Under the pieces are notes generated by a model. That model saw only the letters and a list, made by a program, of their open reading frames with translations, did no database searches and was not told the DNA's origin. From contig SRSI01000010.1 of NCBI GenBank assembly GCA_005656395.1, positions 1,178,001 through 1,242,000 of the forward strand: a stretch of DNA of 64,000 nucleotides, written 5' to 3'. The DNA comes from Strongyloides papillosus. Its lineage: Eukaryota > Nematoda > Chromadorea > Rhabditida > Strongyloididae. Every line of letters starts with the position of its first letter. The first letter of the stretch is position 1. Positions 37,886-50,253 of the stretch are shown here, one piece after another. The translations under genes were made by a program, and so were the position numbers.

Positions 37886-38965
37886 ATGAAAGCTTTAATA
37901 TTAGTAGGTGGATATGGAACACGTCTAAGACCATTAACTTTAACACAACCAAAGCCATTGGTAGAGTTTGCCAACAAACCTATGATGCTTCATCAAATAG
38001 AAGCTTTGGCTAAAGCTGGTGTTGATACTGTAATACTTGCAGTATCTTATCGTGCTAGTCAATTGGAACAAGAAATCAAAAAACATGCTGAAATTTTAGG
38101 AATAACTATAGTTTTTTCATTAGAATCAGAGCCTCTTGGTACTGCTGGTCCATTAGCTTTAGCTAAAGAATTATTAACTGGAAATGAACCTTTTTTTGTT
38201 TTGAACTCTGATGTTATTTGTGATTTTCCTTTTGAAAAAATGTTGTCTTTTCACAAATCACATGGAAGAGAAGGAACAATTGCGGTAACAAAAGTTGAAG
38301 AACCATCAAAATACGGAGTTGTTGTATTTAATGAAAGTAGTGGGCGAATTGAAAGATTTGTTGAAAAACCTCAAGAATATGTGGGTAATAAAATTAATGC
38401 AGGAATGTATGTTTTGAATCCATCGGTTTTAGAAAGAATTCCGTGTAAGCCTACCTCTATTGAAAAAGATATTTTTCCTTTCATGGCAGAAAAGAATGAT
38501 TTATATGCATTTACCTTACCAGGTTTTTGGATGGATGTTGGTCAACCTAAAGATTTTTTGAAGGGAACTATTATGTATTTAAAATTTTTACATGATAACA
38601 ATTCTAAAGAATTAGCTGTCGGAGATTTTGTTGTTGGCAATGTTTTAATTGACAAAACGGCTATTATTGGTGACGGGTGTAAAATAGGTCCGAATGTTGT
38701 AATTGGACCAGATGTTAAAATCCAAGATGGTGCCTGCCTTAAAAATTGTACAATTCTTTCAAAGAGTACAGTAAAATCGCATAGCTGGATAAATCAAAGT
38801 ATTATAGGAAGAGATTGTTCAGTAGGAAGTTGGGTGAGAATTGAGAATAATTGTGTTATTGGTGACGATGTTGTCATAAAGGATGAATTATATCTAAATG
38901 GAGCCTGCGTTCTTCCACACAAAAGCATTTCATCAAACGTAGAAACACCAAATATTATTATGTAA
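37886..38965 (+). CDS. GMPPB: mannose-1-phosphate guanylyltransferase beta (GDP-mannose pyrophosphorylase B)
   Basis: Single exon, 359 residues, the usual family length. It makes GDP-mannose from mannose-1-phosphate and GTP, the donor for N-glycans, GPI anchors and O-mannose. The nucleotidyltransferase signature [18 protein letters not shown] is at the N-terminus, with [24 protein letters not shown] and [19 protein letters not shown]. The C-terminal third is a left-handed beta-helix of hexapeptide repeats ([18 protein letters not shown]). The start is preceded by a TTTTTCAG acceptor 3 bp upstream, consistent with trans-splicing. AATAAA at 38966-38971 overlaps the end of the stop context. Confidence 0.97.
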   Translation: MKALILVGGYGTRLRPLTLTQPKPLVEFANKPMMLHQIEALAKAGVDTVILAVSYRASQLEQEIKKHAEILGITIVFSLESEPLGTAGPLALAKELLTGNEPFFVLNSDVICDFPFEKMLSFHKSHGREGTIAVTKVEEPSKYGVVVFNESSGRIERFVEKPQEYVGNKINAGMYVLNPSVLERIPCKPTSIEKDIFPFMAEKNDLYAFTLPGFWMDVGQPKDFLKGTIMYLKFLHDNNSKELAVGDFVVGNVLIDKTAIIGDGCKIGPNVVIGPDVKIQDGACLKNCTILSKSTVKSHSWINQSIIGRDCSVGSWVRIENNCVIGDDVVIKDELYLNGACVLPHKSISSNVETPNIIM

Positions 38966-40467
38966 AATAAATACGAAGATATTTATTATATATCACTTAA
39001 ATAACATATTGACTTTATTAACAGAAATATATTTGTTTTCAATTGTTAAATATTTATATCTGTTTTTATAAATAATAATTTTTATAGTTATTAATATATT
39101 TTTAACAGTTACATTAGAATTGATATGTCCAAAGTACCTACATATTTCAAAATTCAAGATGATATTTTATGTTTTGGAGATTTATCATTTAATTTTATCG
39201 TTATACTAAGTTCTTGTACCAGTTCCGTCGTTTTTTAAGGGAATATTTGAAATATGATAAAAGATTTTGAGATATGCAACTTTTTAATTTTTTATCTAAT
39301 TAAGTCAATCTCAAGCCATGCTTTTTTTATACAGTAAATTTTAAGATTTATTTTTAGAAATCAATTTCATGTAAATCTATCGACATTTATGTGAAGAGCA
39401 TTTTCTAAAAAAAAGTACATTGTACTTCTAAATGTTACTTAATATTTTTTTGCTGGAATTTTTTGTACTCAGTATTGTTCGTAATATTATAGTCATATGA
39501 TAGCCGAACATTTTTTATAAAATGTATTCCAAGATCATAATTTGGAATCCATTTAAATTAAAGTTAAAAAATTAAACATTATACATTTTTATTCATTATA
39601 AAAAATTACTTTTAAATATTTTAACGAATAATAAAAAAAATCTATAAACAATATCATAAATTAATAGTATTTCTCAAATTCTTTCTGGCCTTAATTATTT
39701 TTTTTATTAAAATTTTGTATTTTTAAACTTATTATTTCTAGTGACACGAATCAATGGCAATTTATTTACGGTTATATATAGTTGAGAAACTGATTACATC
39801 ATTATTGTAAGTGCCAAAATATTTCATCATTTAGCTTTTGTATTTTAGGGGAAAATTAATGGACTACTGTTAAATATCCAATATTGTACGAAACCGAGAT
39901 GACTAATCTTGAGTAAATAATTATTATACTTTAATTATTAATCAACATTATATTTTTTTAGAATTATATTTTTACGCAATAAAGGATTTAATTAAGTATC
40001 GATATCAAGATATTTTATAACTGTATTAAAATATTATGCTTTGATAAATTGTTTTAAAAAATACTAGTTAAAGATACTTTTATAACATTGTTCAAAGTTG
40101 ACTTCCAAAGATTAATTCGAAGTACTTTATGGAAAACAAGTTGACTTTAATATAAACATAATATGATAGAAAAAATATCGTTTTAAAAAAATTACACAAT
40201 TAAAAATATTAAAGAATACAAGGTTTTGAAAAAACGTCAGGACTTATGCGACATTCTAACATAATTATAAAAGATTAGATATAATATTTTAGATTTAATA
40301 ATTTACAATAAATATAATGAATATATATTAACATTTATTGTGATATGATTATTGCAAAATATATAAATGTTTGATGATGTAAATATTAATGTTAAATTAT
40401 TAGATATTTATAGATAACATAAAAAAGTGGTCAGCTTTAATAATAACATATTTTTGTATTAAATAAT
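38966..40467. other. 1.5 kb intergenic region
   Basis: AT-rich, between the convergent ends of GMPPB (+) and a minus-strand membrane protein. The longest ATG frame of note (39125-39238, plus, 37 codons) has no recognisable content. No repeat or RNA seen. Confidence 0.4.
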
Positions 40468-41391
40468 TTAACAGTCTGATTGCCAAGATGAGTCATAACT
40501 CTTACAATAAGGTTTTTTTGAATTATTTAGGTTAAAAATATTCGTATTTACTGGAAAGTTGGCACTTTCATTAGGCATAAAATTAAAACTTTGATCATGA
40601 TTAGGTAATTGAGTGTAATTCAAAGTACTATTTTGTACACCATTATTATTATATTGAATATCATTGTTTTTTAGAAGATAATCATTTGACTTTAACCACG
40701 ATACATTTTGTATATTTATTGAATCATTACGTGTTGGAAAGAAGGATTTACAGTTTAAATGATTATTAGAAATATTTCCATTATCAATTTCAATGGTAGA
40801 ATCAAAACCATAACCAACTTTAGGATTATATCTTCTTAAATACTTTATAAATTCCTTCATAAAAATAAATGAAAAAAAATGGTAAATAATTTCATATGAG
40901 AATACAATTGTAATTAAAATAAGACCTCTATTTTCTTTTCTTGGTTCATCTTTAACTTCAAGTATAGTTCTCGCAAAAATAGCTAATACTAAAGTTACGT
41001 ACCAAATAATTATTCCAAAAATTTGAATTACCTAAATATTTTAATATTGTACTAGAAAATTTTATTTGATACTTACAGAAAAGCAATTGTAGACAATTGA
41101 TAAATTCTTACTTTTATAACAAACGGCTAACATAAAAATAATAATCATACCAAAATTGATACAATAAAATATTTGTCGACCACCAAAATTTATATAATAT
41201 GATATAGCTTCATAATCTAAATCATTTCCTAGAAACTTGCTATTAAGCGAATGAGCCAAAAGTAGCAGAAAATCTCCTAATAACAACATAATACCACCAA
41301 CTAATATTGTTACTGTTTTAACAGTTACCAATATTTTAGGAGACAAAATATCTGGTACATAAAAAGATGAAGATACTCTACTGTCTTCCAT
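40468..41391 (-). CDS. uncharacterised four-transmembrane protein
   Basis: Two exons, 41391-41077 and 41031-40468 (45 bp intron), 292 residues. Four hydrophobic segments: ILVTVKTVTILVGGIMLLLG, FYCINFGMIIIFMLAVCY, VIQIFGIIIWYVTLVLAIFA and GLILITIVFSYEIIYHFFSF. The C-terminal 100 residues are Asn/Ser-rich and soluble. The four-TM layout with a small first loop resembles several nematode-specific families, but I do not recognise it. It lies about 430 bp from the amino-acid transporter and on the same strand. Function unknown. Confidence 0.7.
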
Positions 41392-41824
41392 TTATTAACC
41401 AATATTATTTTATTTTCCTTATAGTTATATATAGTATTTTTAAGACTAAGAAAATATTAATATGAAAGTATTTCCTACATACACAATTATTTACTTTTAT
41501 TTAATTTGTAATTATAATTAATTTGTTAAAAATGATTATTTCATCCACCTAAAAAGTGAGGTAAATTGATTTTAATATGATAAATATTTAAATTTATTAT
41601 TCATACAAATTATAATTTATGCATTTATTATACGTAAAGAAAAATTGATATTCTAATTAATTGATAATCTTTAAAAAATTTAGAATATTACATGACCTTT
41701 TCTTTTAATTATTATTTATGCAATAAAAATTTTGATTATATAATAAATTATGCACTTTTAAAAAAAACCCTTAATATAAACATAACTTATTACAACAATT
41801 TACAAATAATTTACAATATAAATT
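41392..41824. other. intergenic spacer
   Basis: About 430 bp between the 3' end of the SLC36-type transporter gene and the start of the four-TM protein gene, same strand. Nothing recognised. Confidence 0.4.
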
Positions 41825-43236
41825 CTAATTATTAAATGCTTTTATAATATCAGCTATTGCAGAATATGTTCCAGTTGTGAATCCTAAAGCTGCGAAACAA
41901 ATAAGTAATATATTTTTTAACCACGTTATTTCATCTAAAGTGCATCTTGAATATGCTATTAAAAGATCAATAATTGGTGGAAAAAATAATGCTAAGAATG
42001 ATCCAGCAAATGCACCGACAAGAGAAATAAATAAAGCCAAATGAGGTATTAATTCAGCTACTAATAATGTTGTTAATACACCAGAATAACGTACAATATA
42101 TATAAACATAACTTGCTTTTCTTCTGCAATTTTTCTGGTTATCCATTTTTCTACACGTTCCATAGGAACATAAAATTGTAAAGGATATGATACCATAATA
42201 CAACAGACAAACATTAATTTGATAAGTTGATAAAATGGAGTATTAGGAAGATTTAATGTAACAGTATCTTTAACATCATCACCAACAGCTAAATAACCAT
42301 AAAAACCTGTGATTGAAAATATAACGAGAACAACAAATGATGAGGTATTAAGGACTCCATTCCATGCTATGAATTGTCTGGGTTTAGCCATTCTATTTTC
42401 AACTGGTAATATGATACATACTCCTTCAAATGCAAACATAACTGTTCCGAAAAAAAGTGGCAAATCATTAATATTACCCCATTTATTAATTGTAGAAGTT
42501 GGTTTAAGATTCCAAAAGAAATAATATATTACTATTCCTACAGCACATAAATATATAAAATTAGCTGCCAATGCTAATGGAGCAAGCACTTTTAAGTTTC
42601 TGATTGAACAAATTCCTAATATAGGAATAGCACAAAAGAGCATCCATACACCTTTAGACAATTTTATTGAAGAGTTTAAATCAAAAAAATCTTTTATATT
42701 ATCTGCCATAAATACAAAATAAACACAACAAAATCCAAGTTGTGCTATAAACATTGAAACATTGACAAGTTGTTTAGCAAAATAGCCTTTATGCCTTATC
42801 CATTCTGGTCCTGATTCAACAGCACTTCTCATAACGTTAGCAAAATCAATTGTTTCTTTACCATCTCTAGCACAAATATAATGAGCTGCATAAACAACCA
42901 GTCTCATACAATAAAGGCATATAAAACAAATTAATACTATTAATATCAATCCTAACTATTAAAATAAGCAAAAATTTATACAATATAAAAATAAAAGCTT
43001 ACATAAAGACCTGAATGTTTAAAAGCTAATGGAAGCGACAACAATCCTGTACCAAGCATTGCTTTTACCATATGAGCAAATGCTTGTTCAGGACTAATGG
43101 AATTCGATGTCATTGTTCGTTCTCTTAAACTTTCATTGTCTTCTGATATAGGATTTAATGATTCCCTTGTCTGATTGGAAAACATATCATTATGTCTTTG
43201 TGCTAATTCGTCATTTTCTGCCAATGGTGAAGTCAT
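41825..43236 (-). CDS. SLC36/PAT-type amino-acid transporter
   Basis: Two exons, 43236-43003 and 42955-41825 (47 bp intron), 454 residues. The start is the first ATG after a TTTTTCAG acceptor; a longer frame would need TTG. Family features: HMVKAMLGTGLLSLPLAFKH in TM1, about eleven TM segments, GTVMFAFEGVCIILPVEN, and KLMFVCCIMVSYPLQFYVPM. The AAAP family carries small neutral amino acids with protons, often at lysosomal membranes. C. elegans SKAT-1 is a related member, but I do not assign orthology. The soluble N-terminus of about 55 residues is Ser/Asn/Glu-rich. Confidence 0.92.
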
Positions 43237-45231
43237 ATTCAACTGAAAAACATATTTAATATTATAGTCATTTAAATGTTTTCTTAGTCAACAATTATTA
43301 TTTTGTTACGATAAAATGAAATAATTAAAATATGATTGATTTTTAATAATAACTAATAGATGTCTATCACAATATCGATGTATATTTTTGTGTTTATTTA
43401 AAACAACTTTATATATTGTATATAGAAATAAGTGAAAGGAGACAACAACTATATTTATTGGAGGCACGTGTAATGATGAAGAATAAAATTTTAGTAAATA
43501 TAAAATAATATAAACATATCATTTGGTATAAAAATATACATGTCGTATTAAAAATATTTTTTTCAAACAAAAAATAAAATTAAATATTTATTAAATATAT
43601 AATAATATGATATCTATTTTATTTGATAGCATAATTATTAAATGTAACAATAGTATAAAAATAAAAGCTCTTACATTTCATTGATTGTTAACTTATGTTA
43701 AGTAAAAGAGATTAAAATAATAACCTAAAAAGAGTTTTTTTAAAAGTATATATAATATATAATCTAAACTATATTTATCAAATAACTTTGAGTAACTTGT
43801 TTTATAAAAATGTTATATATGATGGAAATTACATACAATTAAGAAGATTTTTATTAAAAACTAAATGACTAATATATTAAAGATCAAAACATCATAAAAC
43901 TATTTTCCATACAAATAAATTAAACTATTATTTTTATGATTTTAAATAAAATAGTATCTGATAAAACATAATGATAAACAAATATTTTATAATCTCTACC
44001 AATATCTTGACAAAAGGTTCTTTATATTCAATCGATAAATCACTAATATGAGATTGAACACATAACAAAAAACTTTCAAAAAGAACATGGAAACAAAAGT
44101 TTAGATGTAGAAATATTGTTCATAATATACAACTGTACATTAATATTCTTCAAAGTTAAGAAATTTATTTATTTTTTTTCTTGGCTATAGTTTGATCGTT
44201 ATTCCTAACATTGTCAATTGAAAATGATCATCTTTAATTGTATATTTGTTTACAAATTTATTTCTTTAAAATTGTAAGGTATATTTAAATTTCACATTAG
44301 TCTCATTTTATTCTTGGTTACTTACTTACGTTTTACAAATTAAAAAAATAAGTATAAAAACTGCTATTACTTTTAAATTTTTCATCATTGTATAATGATC
44401 AAGGATTGTATCAATTTTCCATAACTACAGAAGAAAATGATTTATTTAGATTATCAGGTTCAAATTTATTACCAATAAATGTTATAACTTTATAGAATGT
44501 CTATATAACATTTTGATTGTTTTGACATTTTTATTTTATTTATTGAAACTCATATAGATATAATGTTTATATATTATTAATACACAATTCAACAAAAGAA
44601 ATTTTTTACCTTTTTTCTAAATTATATTTTTAACAAATATTTCTTTAAATTCTTAAATATTAAAATTGTAAATAAAAATGATATGAGCGTTACTAACACT
44701 AAAGTTTTATATTTCTCCTTCTAAAAATATTTAAATCATTACATGTATCACCTTATATATATACATATATATTTCTTCAACTATTGATATATTACTTAGG
44801 ATCAAGATAACTAAATTTATTCAACCATCTTTCTTTCATTGCTTTCCACAATTAATTACTTTTTTTTAAACGCATTTGTATCATTATTGTAAATTTCTAT
44901 TCACCACATTTATTGATAAGGACAGCCAACTCTCTTCATAAACATTATTAGAAAACCAAATTTTTAGGAAGTTTCTCTTGTCATTTACTTATTTAGTGCA
45001 GGTTAACGACATTACTGATTGCATTTAATATTTGATGACATGTTTCTTTTTGAAACTTCTCAAGATGTGTAATACAAATTTTAGGTCATTATAGGTATAA
45101 TGTAATGTCACATTTTCTTTTATGGTTATTTTAAATTATGTAATATAGATTTGTTTCTAAATAAATATTATAAACATTGTTTCTAAAAAATTTAAATTTT
45201 TAGTCTTCTTTATTCTGATCATTAATGTATA
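43237..45231. promoter_or_regulatory. 2 kb divergent intergenic region
   Basis: Between SLC36-type (-) and citrate carrier (+) starts. A CACGTG E-box lies near 43466. An AATTTTTAG acceptor near 45203 is a likely leader-splice site for the carrier. Otherwise nothing recognised. Confidence 0.4.
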
Positions 45232-46222
45232 ATGACAATATCTGGAGTTTCTGATAAAAAAGAAACTCTAAAACAACCAGAAACTTTAACTGGTTATCGT
45301 TATTTTCTACCTTCTGAAAAAACGATAAAAGGAATTGTAATTGGAGGATTAACTGGAGCAATTGAGATCTGTATAACATATCCCACTGAATATGTCAAAA
45401 CACAACTTCAATTAGATGAAAGATCTGTTTTACCTAAGTATAAGGTATAATATTTAAAAAATTTATATAATTAGAAATAACATTTAGGGACCAATAGATT
45501 GTGTTAAACAAACAGTTCATAATCATGGTTTTTTTGGTCTTTATAGAGGACTCTCTGTTCTCCTTTATGGATCTATTCCAAAGTCATCCTTTCGTTTTGG
45601 AACTTTTGAATATTTAAAAGGTAAAGTTATGGATGATAAAGGAAATCTAACCCCAATTCAACGTCTTTATTGTGGTTTGGGTGCAGGTTTTTCCGAAGCA
45701 TTTTTTGTTGTAACTCCAATGGAAACAGTAAAAGTAAAATTTATTAATGACCAAACTTTAAAAGAACCAAAGTTTAAAGGATTCTTCCATGGTGTACGAT
45801 GTATTGTAAGACAAGAAGGAATGAAAGGTTTATACCAAGGTTTAACTGCTACCATGGCTAAACAAGGTTCTAATCAAGCAATAAGATTTTTTGTCATGGA
45901 AACATTAAAAGATTGGTATAGAGATGGTGATAATACTAAAAGTATTTCAAAACCAATTGTTGGAATGATGGGTGTACTAGCTGGAGCTGCTTCTGTTTAT
46001 GGAAATACCCCAATAGATGTTGTTAAAACGAGAATGCAAAGTCTTGAAAGGCACAAATATAAATCTACATTAGATTGTGCAATAAAGATTTGGAAAAATG
46101 AAGGATTTTTCGCTTTTTATAAAGGAACTGTACCAAGATTAAGTAGAGTGTGCCTAGATGTTGGTATTACTTTTGTTATCTATGATTCAATAATGGAATT
46201 TTTAGCAAAACACTGGAGATAA
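45232..46222 (+). CDS. SLC25A1: mitochondrial tricarboxylate (citrate) carrier, SLC25A1 type
   Basis: Two exons, 45232-45444 and 45488-46222 (43 bp intron), 315 residues. Three mitochondrial-carrier repeats are present with signatures [26 protein letters not shown] and [13 protein letters not shown]. The first repeat reads [18 protein letters not shown], as in citrate carriers. It exchanges mitochondrial citrate for cytosolic malate across the inner membrane, exporting acetyl units for lipid synthesis. An out-of-frame upstream ATG at 45225 overlaps the start and could act as a small uORF if retained in the mRNA. Length equals the family norm. Confidence 0.96.
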
Positions 46223-46819
46223 TTGTTTTAATTAAGTTCTATTTATCATTTTTACTTTCAATATAAATAGTTTTAATAGTTAAACCTTAATATAAAAATT
46301 ATCTAAATGTTGAGTACTTAAAGGGAATAGCTTATAAAAGATAATGTTTACTGTTTAATAGTTAATTTAACAATAGCAATAATATATTGTGTAGATTCCA
46401 ACTTTTTGTTTCACCTATAAACCAAATATTATCAATCAATTAGTACTACAGTATATTTTTTTCGATAATAATTAAGGGATTAAATTCTTTTTTTCGTAAG
46501 TATTATTACTTTATTTGATTAGTTTTTTAAATAAACTTAAATTTCTTATTCTTACAAAAGGCATTTTATCTTCCTTAATCTTTTATTTCAATATTATCGT
46601 TTATATATATCTACTTTTATCTATTTAAAATTAATAATCTTTAAAGTAATATTTTTTTATGAAAATCAATTCTCTATACATAGAAATTTTTAAAAAAAAA
46701 GTCCATATATTTTATTACTTCAATTATATTTTACGATACAATTAAAATGTATTAGTTAATTGTTATTTAAACTTCCTTATTCCTTAAATTTGTATCACAT
46801 AAATAATATTTAAGATCAT
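46223..46819. other. intergenic between convergent 3' ends
   Basis: 600 bp AT-rich sequence downstream of the citrate carrier and of a small minus-strand gene. Nothing recognised. Confidence 0.45.
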
Positions 46820-47146
46820 TTATAATTCCTTTTGTTCTCCAACTCCATTTTTCTTTTTTTCATTATATTGTTTATTTTTCAATGTTCTATATGTATCTTT
46901 TGCATTTAGCACCTTTACACTGGTCATTTGATTTATATTTTTTAACTGCACGTCATTCTCATTTGTTGAATTTTGAGAAGACCCTTTGCCTCTATTAGTA
47001 CAATGAAGTAAATAAAGGATTATGGTATTTAGGAACCAAAAAGATGAAACATGAATAGTAAAATAATACAAATTTTGAAAGGAGAAATCAATCATAGTAT
47101 TTCTTGTCAAAAAAATTTTTTTATTAAGTGACAAATTTTTACTCAT
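46820..47146 (-). CDS. small single-pass membrane protein (hypothetical)
   Basis: Single-exon frame of 108 codons. It has one hydrophobic span (FTIHVSSFWFLNTIILYLLHC, about 29-49) followed by a polar Asn/Lys/Thr-rich tail with the mixed-composition stretch TSVKVLNAKDTYRTLKN. Mixed codon and residue use in the tail, and a clear topology, argue for a real gene. I do not recognise the family. Topology would be a short outside N-terminus and a cytosolic basic tail. It could also lack an upstream exon. Confidence 0.45.
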   Translation of the reverse strand: MSKNLSLNKKIFLTRNTMIDFSFQNLYYFTIHVSSFWFLNTIILYLLHCTNRGKGSSQNSTNENDVQLKNINQMTSVKVLNAKDTYRTLKNKQYNEKKKNGVGEQKEL

Positions 47147-47892
47147 AATTATAATTTAAATTATTTTTTAATAGAAATAAAATTTAAATAATATCATTAC
47201 CAAAGTAAAAATTACCAATTTTGATTGTTCTAACTCTACAAAATATAAATTCTGTTTTTAGAGAAATACCGAATCTTTGAATTCTAAAAAATAACGTAGA
47301 AATTTTTTTGAATGTTTGGGAAATGAATAAAACTTTTAACACCTAATGAACGAAAAAGCAGTATAATTTCTTTACTGTCGTGTGTTTCTCAACTGAGCAT
47401 ATAGTTTAAAGTTGAAGGAGATGAGAATTAATTCGTCATTTCATTATTTAATTTCTCCGTTAAAACCGCTATTTTTCTACTTAAATATTACTAAATACTT
47501 TGTAATAAAATAAATGTACCATTAATCAACACAACTGTATAGAAGTTTAATATCACAGACATATATAATATATTTATTATTAAAAACATCAAAAAAACTT
47601 CATATAAAAGACGCCACAGAAAACAAGACTATTGCATAAGCATAACTATAGCATTTGCGTTATATTCAAATTGTTAAAATTTTTCTCACATTTATAGCAA
47701 AAAAAATATTTCGTTAAACCATTAAAAACCCTAGAAGTAGTATTTTTTATCTTTCAAATTTTCTAAATTCAATTAGCTATAGTCTCATATTTCGTGGAAT
47801 ACTCTATATATGGCATAATTTCTGTTCTTTTTCGATAACAAATACTCATCTGTAAAAACCTAGAATATAGTAAGAAAATCATAATTTCGAAG
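47147..47892. other. intergenic region
   Basis: About 750 bp between the small membrane protein (-) start and the 3' end of pdhb-1 (-). No gene or RNA supported. Confidence 0.4.
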
Positions 47893-48991
47893 TCATTGAA
47901 TGTTGAGTACTTTCTTGACAGCTGCAACAACATCGTGATTTTGTGGTAGTGCACCTTGTTCTAGAGAAAGAGTATATGGCATTGGTACATCAACACCAGT
48001 AACTCTAGCAATTGGAGCGTCCAAATAATCAAATGCTTCTGATTCGCAGATCTGTGCAGCAATTTCAGCTCCTAATCCACAAATAGGCCAACCTGTCTCA
48101 ACAGTTACTAGGTGATTTGTTTTCATTACAGATTGTTTAATAGTATCTGTGTCAAGTGGTCTTAAAGAACGAAGATTAATAACTTCGGCACTAATTCCCT
48201 GTGCAGATAACTCTTCAGCTGCTTGTAAAGAATGTTGCACACCTTTTGAAAAGGAAACAATAGTAACATGAGATCCTTCTCTGGCAATATGTGCTTTTCC
48301 AATAGGTAAAACAAATTCAGGTGATAATGCTTCATCCGACATTGGAAAAGATTGACCATATAAGATTTCGTTTTCTAAAAATACTACAGGATTATCATCT
48401 CTTATAGCTGCTTTTAGTAATCCTTTGGCGTCCTCAGAATCATAGGGTGTTAAAACTTTTAATCCTGGGCAGTGTGCAAACCAAGCACTAAAGTCTTGTG
48501 AATGTTGAGCAGCAACTCCAGCTGCAGCACCATTTGGCCCTCTAAAAACAATAGGAACATTACATCTACCGGCTGACATGTAAAAAGTCTTTGCTGCACT
48601 GTTTAGTACATGGTCAACAGCTTGTAAAGAGAAATTCCATGTCATGAATTCACATATTGGCCTAAGACCATGAAACGCAGCTCCTACAGCAAGGCCAGCA
48701 AAACCCATTTCAGTGATTGGTGTATCAACTATCCTTTTATCACCATACTTTTTCCACAAACCTTTGGAAACCTGCAAAAATTTTATTTATGTAAAAAAAT
48801 TAACATACTTTGTATGCTCCATCATATTGAGCCACTTCTTCACCTAGTAGAAAAACTCTGCTATCTCTGGCAATTTCTTCATCCAGTGCCATATTAAGTG
48901 CCTCACGAACGGTCATATTAGAAGCCATTCGGCAATGATGAAGATTGAATAATTTTGTTCCTACAATCTTTTTTGCCAAATTCAAAGTCAT
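47893..48991 (-). CDS. pdhb-1: pyruvate dehydrogenase E1 component subunit beta
   Basis: Two exons, 48991-48809 and 48771-47893 (37 bp intron), 353 residues. With E1 alpha it decarboxylates pyruvate using thiamine diphosphate in the mitochondrial matrix. A basic N-terminus ([18 protein letters not shown]) is a targeting peptide. Transketolase-type features: [70 protein letters not shown] and [11 protein letters not shown]. The TTTAATTTTAG acceptor touches the ATG directly, so the mature trans-spliced mRNA may have essentially only the leader as 5' UTR. Less AT-rich codon use agrees with high expression. Confidence 0.97.
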
Positions 48992-49233
48992 CTAAAATTA
49001 AAAAATATAGTTAACATGGTATATTAAAACATCAATAAAACAATAATACACATTTGTAGTTTTTTGTTATTTAAAATAAACACCCAAAGTGCAGCTAAAA
49101 TGTTTATATCTTACAACATTATTGGAGTAGTGTACACATGATTGCTAACATACAATTTTTTAAACATTTGTTAAATATATTTTTTATTTATTTCTTTAAT
49201 AATTAATGCATTACTATATTTAGATAAAATAAA

Positions 49234-50117
49234 ATGGATCAAAATCAAGGGACAATAAATGTTTCACCTTTTCCTTTTCCACCAGAGTATGCACAGGAAT
49301 ACACAACTGAGAATATAAAATCAGGGCGGTTTCGTTACCCACCACCGATTCCTAAAAAATATAAACTATTTGGTATTGAATATGATAGAGACAACGATAA
49401 AGAACCATCCTTATTAGATTTAAAAATTCCACAATTATATAATTCTAAAGAAGACATTAAAAAGGAACTTAAAAAATTAAATATGAGTATGATAGCTGCC
49501 TATCTAGATTTACTCGATGTTTTGATACGTTGTCCATCGGATCCTGAAAGAATTCAACGAATTGAACAATTACGTTTATTATTTATTAATTTTCATCATT
49601 TATGTAATCAATTGAGACCAATACAAGCTCGTGATAATTTGGTTGCTATTTGTGAAGATCAAGTTATTGATATTGTGGTATGTTATTTTTTTTTCGTTTA
49701 ACAAACTAGATTTTTTAGAGAGTTGCAGAGAGTTTAAGACAAATTGTTAGACTTGGTAAATCAGATACATATGATCTTTTTAAAAAATATGTTAAAGCAT
49801 TAAAAGATAAAAAAGATAGATATTACAAAAAGAAGAAATCATTAATAAAAGAAAAAAAACTAGAACAAGTGCAACAAAAAATGGCTAGTGAAATAAATTA
49901 TCCTTCTACTGACATTAATATTGAAAATATGGATGAAGTGGGATCCTTAAATAATGAAATTAATACAATGGAAACATGTGATAAGGATATGGTTTTTTCT
50001 ACTTCTAATGGAGTTGATAATGTAAATACAAGTGAACATCAAGGAAAAGAGTCATCTCTTATCTTCAGTCGAGACGAACAACTTGCAAATATTTTTAATA
50101 GTTTAGACATTTTTTGA
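49234..50117 (+). CDS. MED7: Mediator complex subunit 7
   Basis: Two exons, 49234-49677 and 49719-50117 (41 bp intron), 280 residues. MED7 lies in the Mediator middle module and heterodimerises with MED21. The start VSPFPFPPEYAQEYT and RYPPPIPKKYKLFG is diagnostic, followed by LLDLKIPQLY and the helical region LNMSMIAAYLDLLDVLIRCP with INFHHLCNQLRPIQAR. A Lys-rich helical segment (VKALKDKKDRYYKKKK) ends the conserved part; the last 80 residues are variable and acidic. A TATTTAG acceptor precedes the ATG by 11 bp. First gene of a close same-strand trio. Confidence 0.95.
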
Positions 50118-50238
50118 GTTGTATATTTTTTTTAAATATTACAATTATTATACATTTAATACTAATATCTTATTTGTTTTTTCAATATCTATACATATTT
50201 TTTGTTGTTGACCATGCTAAATTTAATATTTCTAGGAT

Positions 50239-50253
50239 ATGCATAGAAAATGA
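50239..50253 (+). promoter_or_regulatory. four-codon upstream ORF overlapping a start codon (ATGA)
   Basis: After the candidate acceptor ending at 50235, the first ATG opens MHRK and stops at TGA 50251-50253, which overlaps the zinc-finger gene's ATG (50250) as ATGA. If the mRNA begins at 50236, ribosomes would meet this uORF first; reinitiation on the overlapping ATG is possible. Confidence 0.4.

Noticed and set aside
37744..38013. 89-codon plus-strand frame overlapping the GMPPB start
   Set aside because: It is out of frame with GMPPB and its second half is just GMPPB sequence read in another frame.
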